64,000 nt of DNA from contig CALWAS010000020.1 of the NCBI GenBank assembly GCA_944375905.1, forward strand, positions 1-64,000, written 5' to 3'. Both the position numbers and the translations under genes were made by a program. Shown piece by piece: positions 60,003 to 64,000 of the stretch (positions are counted from its first letter, which is position 1; the number at the start of each line of letters is the position of its first letter). Below the pieces are notes generated by a model, which saw nothing but the letters and a program-made list of their open reading frames with translations, was not told the DNA's origin and searched no databases. Origin of the DNA: an uncultured Bacilli bacterium (GTDB lineage: Bacteria; Bacillota_I; Bacilli_A; RFN20; CAG-826).

Positions 60003-60900
60003 GCTTTCCCTCCCTTTCCAGGCGGAGACGGTCGACGAGCGCTTCGCCACGATGCTCGATTGGGATCTCGACCCCAATCTTTATTCCTCGCTCATCGTCA
60101 TGGGCGTTTTGCTTTTGCTCGGAATCGTCGTCGGCATTTCCGCTAGGAGAGCCTACAAGCGCGAGGACTACAAAAAGAGGCCGAAGGGTCTCATGTTCTA
60201 CGCCGAACAGTATGTCAATTTCGTCGACCGCTTCGCCATCAACACGATGGGTCACGACGTCTTCTCCCCCTGGGGCGGCTATTTCTTCACCCTTTTCGCC
60301 TATCTCTTCGTCGCCTTCAACGTCTCGCTTTTCGGCCTTCCTTCGGTAATCGACTGGATGGCCGCTCCCCTTTCCCTTGCGATCATCATGTTCGCCATCA
60401 TCCAGTACCAAGGACTCAAGTGGAGCAAGTGGAGCTATTTCCATCGCTATATTGAACCCATCGCGGTTTTCCTTCCGGTCAACCTCATCACCATGTGGTC
60501 GCCGATCCTCTCGACGACGATGCGTATGTTCGGCAACGCCATCTCGGGAACCGTAATCATCGGCCTCGTCCAATGGGCCTTTGGAAACCTCTCGGGAGCC
60601 ATCTTCGGACCGCTTACCGAGGCGGCCCGGCTCAACTACGTTCCTTTCTGGGACAGCGATCAGTCGACCGTCTGGACCCAGATATTCCTTGCCCCGATAC
60701 CGATCGGGATACTCAACATTTACTTTTCCCTTTTCAGCGGTGGGGTCCAGACGCTTGTCTTCTGCTCCCTCAATGCCGTCTGGATTGCGGCCGAGCGGCC
60801 CGTCGAGGACGATTCCTCCCCGGCCCTCCTCGACCGGGAACGGATGCTTCCCGCTGACGGGGAAAAAGTCGAAAATAACCCAAAGGAGGTAATTTCATGA
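59995..60900 (+). CDS. atpB: ATP synthase subunit a
   Basis: 301 residues. Forms the ion channel beside the c-ring. Five or so helices, and the essential Arg is in STTMRMFGNAISGTVIIGLV. Late segment IFLAPIPIGILNIYFSLFSG with GVQTLVFCSLNAVWIA is typical. There is a long acidic C-terminal tail. It overlaps the upstream gene by 8 nt and atpE by 4 nt. Confidence 0.95.
   Translation: MIELSLPFQAETVDERFATMLDWDLDPNLYSSLIVMGVLLLLGIVVGISARRAYKREDYKKRPKGLMFYAEQYVNFVDRFAINTMGHDVFSPWGGYFFTLFAYLFVAFNVSLFGLPSVIDWMAAPLSLAIIMFAIIQYQGLKWSKWSYFHRYIEPIAVFLPVNLITMWSPILSTTMRMFGNAISGTVIIGLVQWAFGNLSGAIFGPLTEAARLNYVPFWDSDQSTVWTQIFLAPIPIGILNIYFSLFSGGVQTLVFCSLNAVWIAAERPVEDDSSPALLDRERMLPADGEKVENNPKEVIS
60882..60890 (+). 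promoter_or_regulatory. Very strong ribosome binding site for atpE
   Basis: AAAGGAGGT, 6 nt before ATG 60897: the best Shine-Dalgarno in the operon, fitting the high copy number of subunit c. Confidence 0.85.
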
Positions 60901-61136
60901 CGGATTTGGGTCTCATCGCCATCGCGGCGGCCATCGCTGTTTCGTTCGGCTGTCTATCGGCCATCGGCGAGGCTTGGATTTGCTCGAAGGCCATCGGCGC
61001 CATGGCGCGTCAGCCCGAGATGCAGAAGAAACTGCAGTCGACGATGATCCTCGCGGTCGCCCTCGACGAATCGACGGCCATCTACACCCTCATCATTTCC
61101 ATCCTCATCGTGTTCGTTCTTGGGGGACGCGCCTAA
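60897..61136 (+). CDS. atpE: ATP synthase subunit c
   Basis: 79 residues, two helices joined by ARQPE. The ion-binding carboxylate is Glu58 in LDESTAIY. A second carboxylate, Glu25 in SAIGEAW, sits 33 residues earlier, the position of Gln32 in Ilyobacter tartaricus. Glu58-Ser59-Thr60 and Tyr63 match the Na+ signature (Glu65, Ser66, Thr67, Tyr70). The two-carboxylate form is known in Fusobacterium nucleatum Na+ c-rings. A Na+-translocating enzyme is therefore predicted; this is inference from residues. Confidence 0.95.
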   Translation: MTDLGLIAIAAAIAVSFGCLSAIGEAWICSKAIGAMARQPEMQKKLQSTMILAVALDESTAIYTLIISILIVFVLGGRA

Positions 61137-61151
61137 TAGGGTAGGGCGAAG

Positions 61152-61694
61152 ATGTCCTTCTTCCTTTTCCTCGGCGACGCCCCATTCACGAGCGGCGATT
61201 TCATCGACAAGCTCTTCCCCAATCTTTGGAGCTTGCTCATCAATCTCCTCGCCCTCGTCGTTCTTTTCGTTGCCCTCTATTTCATCGCCTACAAGCCGGT
61301 AAAGAAGTTCGTCAAGGCAAGGAAGGACTACATCGAGGGAAACATCAAGGAGACCGAGAAAGGCAAAAAAGAGATGGAAAAGGCCCTTCGGAAGAAGGAA
61401 ACCATCATCTTCGACGCAAGGGAAGAGGGCGACAGGATCATCGCCTCGAGCAAGGCCGATGCCGAAAAGCGCGCCGAGATGATCATCGGGGAAGCCAATG
61501 CCGAGGCCGCCTCGATCAGGAAAGAAGCCAACGAGAGCATCGAGCGCGAGAAGAAGAAGGCCGAAAGCGAAATGCGAAAGGCCATCGTCATGGCAGCATC
61601 CGAGGCAGCTCGCAAGGCCCTCGAAGGCCATGTCGACGAGAAGGAAGACGAGCGCATCCGTTCCTCGATTCGTAAGGAGATAGGCGATGAATGA
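61152..61694 (+). CDS. atpF: ATP synthase subunit b
   Basis: 180 residues. An N-terminal helix (LINLLALVVLFVALYFIAYK) is followed by a long charged coiled coil rich in Glu, Lys and Ala, the peripheral stalk. It overlaps atpH by 8 nt. Confidence 0.93.
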   Translation: MSFFLFLGDAPFTSGDFIDKLFPNLWSLLINLLALVVLFVALYFIAYKPVKKFVKARKDYIEGNIKETEKGKKEMEKALRKKETIIFDAREEGDRIIASSKADAEKRAEMIIGEANAEAASIRKEANESIEREKKKAESEMRKAIVMAASEAARKALEGHVDEKEDERIRSSIRKEIGDE

Positions 61695-62232
61695 CGGACG
61701 CTCGATCGCCTTGGCCGAAGGGCTCTTCGAATACGGGGAGCAGGCGTCCAAACGCGAAGAAATGCGGGCGGAATTCGTCAAATTGCGCGAAATTGCCCGC
61801 AAAACGCCGTCATTTTCCCTTTATTTCGACGATCCATCGATTCCTTTCGAGGACAAAAAGAAGCTCTTGGAGAGGATCTTGCCTTCATTTGACAAGGCTT
61901 TCGCGACCTGGTGCCTAATTGCCCTTAGGAAGAGGAAACTCGGTTCCATCGAGGAAATCGCCGACCGCTACGACGAGCTTTACGAGAAAGCCTCGGGCAA
62001 GAAGAGAGGCATCGTCTATAGCGCCCATCGGCTCGGGGAAGAGGAAATCAGGGAGCTCGAAAGGCGGCTGGGGAAAGAGGAAAAGGGAGAGGTCTCCCTC
62101 GATGCCCGGGTCGACCCGAGCCTCATTGGCGGATATCGGATCTATGTCGGCGGCAAACTCATTGACATGTCGGTCAGAGGGCGACTCGAGCGCATCGAGA
62201 AGACGCTATTGGCAAAGGAGGGCGGAGCATGA
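61687..62232 (+). CDS. atpH: ATP synthase subunit delta
   Basis: 181 residues. Connects the b stalk to F1. [20 protein letters not shown] and the end [20 protein letters not shown] with [12 protein letters not shown] match the family's C-terminal signature (IGG-x-x-I/V-x-x-G-x-x-I-D-x-S). Overlaps atpF by 8 nt and atpA by 4 nt. Confidence 0.94.
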   Translation: MNDGRSIALAEGLFEYGEQASKREEMRAEFVKLREIARKTPSFSLYFDDPSIPFEDKKKLLERILPSFDKAFATWCLIALRKRKLGSIEEIADRYDELYEKASGKKRGIVYSAHRLGEEEIRELERRLGKEEKGEVSLDARVDPSLIGGYRIYVGGKLIDMSVRGRLERIEKTLLAKEGGA

Positions 62233-63731
62233 GCCTCAAAGTGGAAGAAGCCGCCTCGATCATCGTCGAGGAAATAAAGAAGGCCGAAGCCGGAAGGAAA
62301 ATCGAGAAGGTCGGTACCGTGATCGCCGTCGGCGACGGCATCGCGACCGTCTACGGACTCGAGGATGCGATGCTCGGGGAAATGCTGACCTTCGAAAGCG
62401 GGGCCGAAGGCCTCGTCATGAACCTGAACGAAGACTCCATCGGCGTCGTCCTCCTTTCGAAGAAAGACGACGTGAGCGAGGGAGAAGCGGTCTTTTTGAC
62501 TGGCAAGGTCCTTGAGGTCAAAGTCGGCGACGCCCTCCTCGGACGGGTCGTCTCGGCCCTTGCCGAGCCGCTCGACGGCCTTGGACCGATCGATTCCGCG
62601 ACCTACCGCCCGATTGAGCGCATCGCCCCGGGCGTCATGGAACGCGAGAGCGTATCCGTCCCTCTCGAAACCGGGATCCTCGCGATCGATTCCCTCATTC
62701 CGATCGGGCGTGGGCAGCGCGAGCTCATCATCGGCGACCGCCAGACGGGGAAAACCTCGATTGCCATCGACGCGATCGTGAATCAGAAAGGCAAAGGCGT
62801 GAAATGCGTCTACGTTGCCATCGGGCAAAAGAATTCCTCGGTCGCCGCCATCCACGAACGGCTTCGGAGGCTCGGCTGCCTTTCCTATACGACGATCGTC
62901 GACGCCTCGGCTTCCGATTCGGCGCCGGAGCTTTACATCGCCCCCTTCGCCGGCATGGCAATGGCCGAGGCATGGATGGAAAAAGGCGAGGATGTCCTCA
63001 TCGTCTTCGACGATCTTTCGAAGCATGCCGTCGCTTACCGCGCCCTATCCCTCCTTCTCAGACGGGCGCCGGGCCGGGAAGCCTACCCGGGCGACATCTT
63101 CTATCTCCATAGCCGCCTCCTCGAAAGGAGCTGCAAGCTTTCGAAGAAGCGGGGCGGCGGCTCGATCACGGCCCTGCCGATCGTCGAAACCCAGGCGGGC
63201 GACATCTCGAGTTACATTCCGACCAACGTCATCTCGATTACCGACGGCCAGATCTTCCTTACTTCCGATCGCTTCCAATCCGGGCAGAGGCCGGCCATCG
63301 ACGTCGGTTTATCCGTCTCCCGCGTCGGATCGGCCGCCCAGACGAAGGCCATGAAGGCGGCCTCTTCCCGCCTCAAGATCGAGCTTGCCTCCTACCGCGA
63401 GAACCTTTCCTTCGCCCAGTTCGGGAGCGATCTCGATGCCGCGACGAAGAAGATAATCTCCCACGGGGCGGCCCTAGAAAGCGCCCTTCGCCAGAAGAAC
63501 TATTCCCCGATGTCGATGAGCGAAGAGGTGGTTACCCTCCTTGCCGCGAAAAGCGGGGCTTACGACGGGCTTGACCCGGACGAGGCCGCGGCCGCTTACG
63601 CTTCGGCCCGTTCCTATGTCCTCGACCACGGCAGCGACCTTCTTTCCGAACTTGAAAAGAAGAAGGAACTGGCGCCGGAAACGAAGAAAGGGATCGAGGA
63701 TCTGCTAGTGCTTTCGAGGGAGCGTCCGTGA
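62229..63731 (+). CDS. atpA: ATP synthase subunit alpha
   Basis: 500 residues, full length. Walker [50 protein letters not shown] and the catalytic Arg finger region [15 protein letters not shown] are present. A non-catalytic nucleotide-binding subunit of F1. It overlaps the gamma gene by GTGA. Confidence 0.97.
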   Translation: MSLKVEEAASIIVEEIKKAEAGRKIEKVGTVIAVGDGIATVYGLEDAMLGEMLTFESGAEGLVMNLNEDSIGVVLLSKKDDVSEGEAVFLTGKVLEVKVGDALLGRVVSALAEPLDGLGPIDSATYRPIERIAPGVMERESVSVPLETGILAIDSLIPIGRGQRELIIGDRQTGKTSIAIDAIVNQKGKGVKCVYVAIGQKNSSVAAIHERLRRLGCLSYTTIVDASASDSAPELYIAPFAGMAMAEAWMEKGEDVLIVFDDLSKHAVAYRALSLLLRRAPGREAYPGDIFYLHSRLLERSCKLSKKRGGGSITALPIVETQAGDISSYIPTNVISITDGQIFLTSDRFQSGQRPAIDVGLSVSRVGSAAQTKAMKAASSRLKIELASYRENLSFAQFGSDLDAATKKIISHGAALESALRQKNYSPMSMSEEVVTLLAAKSGAYDGLDPDEAAAAYASARSYVLDHGSDLLSELEKKKELAPETKKGIEDLLVLSRERP

Positions 63732-64000
63732 GTTCTTCCCTTGCCAGGACCAAGAGGCGTATCGCCTCGATCGGAAACACCCGGAAGCTTACCCGGGCGA
63801 TGGAACTCATCGCCATGGCCAAGCTCCGCAAGGGCATGGACAGCCTCGCTTCGAGGCGCCTTTACCTTGGCGAATGGAGAAAGGCCCTTTCCCTAGTCAA
63901 GCGTCAGATGGCCGGGGATCGTGAAGAAGAGGCAAAGCCGGAAAACGGGGGACGGGGCCATCGCCTCGTCATCGCCGTCTATAGCGACCTCGGGCTTTGC
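63728..64000 (+). CDS. atpG: ATP synthase subunit gamma (partial, 5' part)
   Basis: 91 codons to the window end. The start is GTG 63728, whose last two bases form the atpA stop (GTGA). [20 protein letters not shown] with [14 protein letters not shown] matches the N-terminal coiled coil of gamma. Gene order predicts atpD and atpC beyond the edge. Confidence 0.93.
   Translation, partial: MSSSLARTKRRIASIGNTRKLTRAMELIAMAKLRKGMDSLASRRLYLGEWRKALSLVKRQMAGDREEEAKPENGGRGHRLVIAVYSDLGLC

Overview
The window comes from a bacterial chromosome with fairly high GC and dense, mostly single-copy genes. Several traits suggest a low-complexity Firmicute, possibly an uncultured gut lineage near the Erysipelotrichia/Mollicutes boundary: AGGAGG ribosome binding sites, tRNAs with encoded CCA, an atp operon in the order I-B-E-F-H-A-G, heterodimeric ABC exporters, a DUF3737 protein and a TraX-type protein. 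This placement is inference, because no rRNA or marker phylogeny is available here. No rRNA, CRISPR array or prophage was seen.

Layout. 1-128: the 5' end of an IS3-like element running off the left edge. 211-8211: a giant DUF4011 helicase-nuclease and a GH31 glucosidase. 8199-10525: small membrane proteins and a Ser tRNA. 10508-16160: a divergent iron module, with dtxR-xth-purine permease leftward and feoA-feoA-feoB-small Cys protein rightward. 16239-20269: a heterodimeric ABC exporter, one half frameshifted. 20632-25892: a methyltransferase-like protein, a Nudix hydrolase, an acyl-CoA ligase with a membrane acyltransferase, and a PAP2-like protein. 25960-31256: a tightly coupled four-gene unit encoding a zinc-ribbon/Sel1 protein, two ABC exporter halves and a Vsr-like endonuclease. 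31267-39734: membrane proteins, a lipoprotein, an MFS carrier, a NatAB-like ABC system, HAD, CmpB-like, YhhN and RdgB proteins. 39873-40025: Gly and Asp tRNAs. 40098-43182: DUF3737, thioredoxin, TraX and CPBP protease genes. 43266-53016: a 2616-residue repeat protein coupled to YigZ and PepP. 53132-59251: glycerol kinase, DUF5677, Pr6Pr-type and nucleoside kinase genes with one unknown. 59526-64000: the F-type ATP synthase operon, cut off in gamma.

The most striking genome-wide feature is promoter architecture. At about 17 genes a -10 hexamer lies only 6-8 nt before the start codon with no Shine-Dalgarno sequence, which predicts leaderless mRNAs. Shine-Dalgarno sequences appear mainly at genes with a real leader or inside operons. 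The ATP synthase c subunit carries two carboxylates and an ESTxxY motif, as in Na+-binding c-rings, and a NatAB-like ABC pair lies in the same window, so sodium bioenergetics is plausible. Two genes carry single-base frameshifts that could be real or assembly errors.
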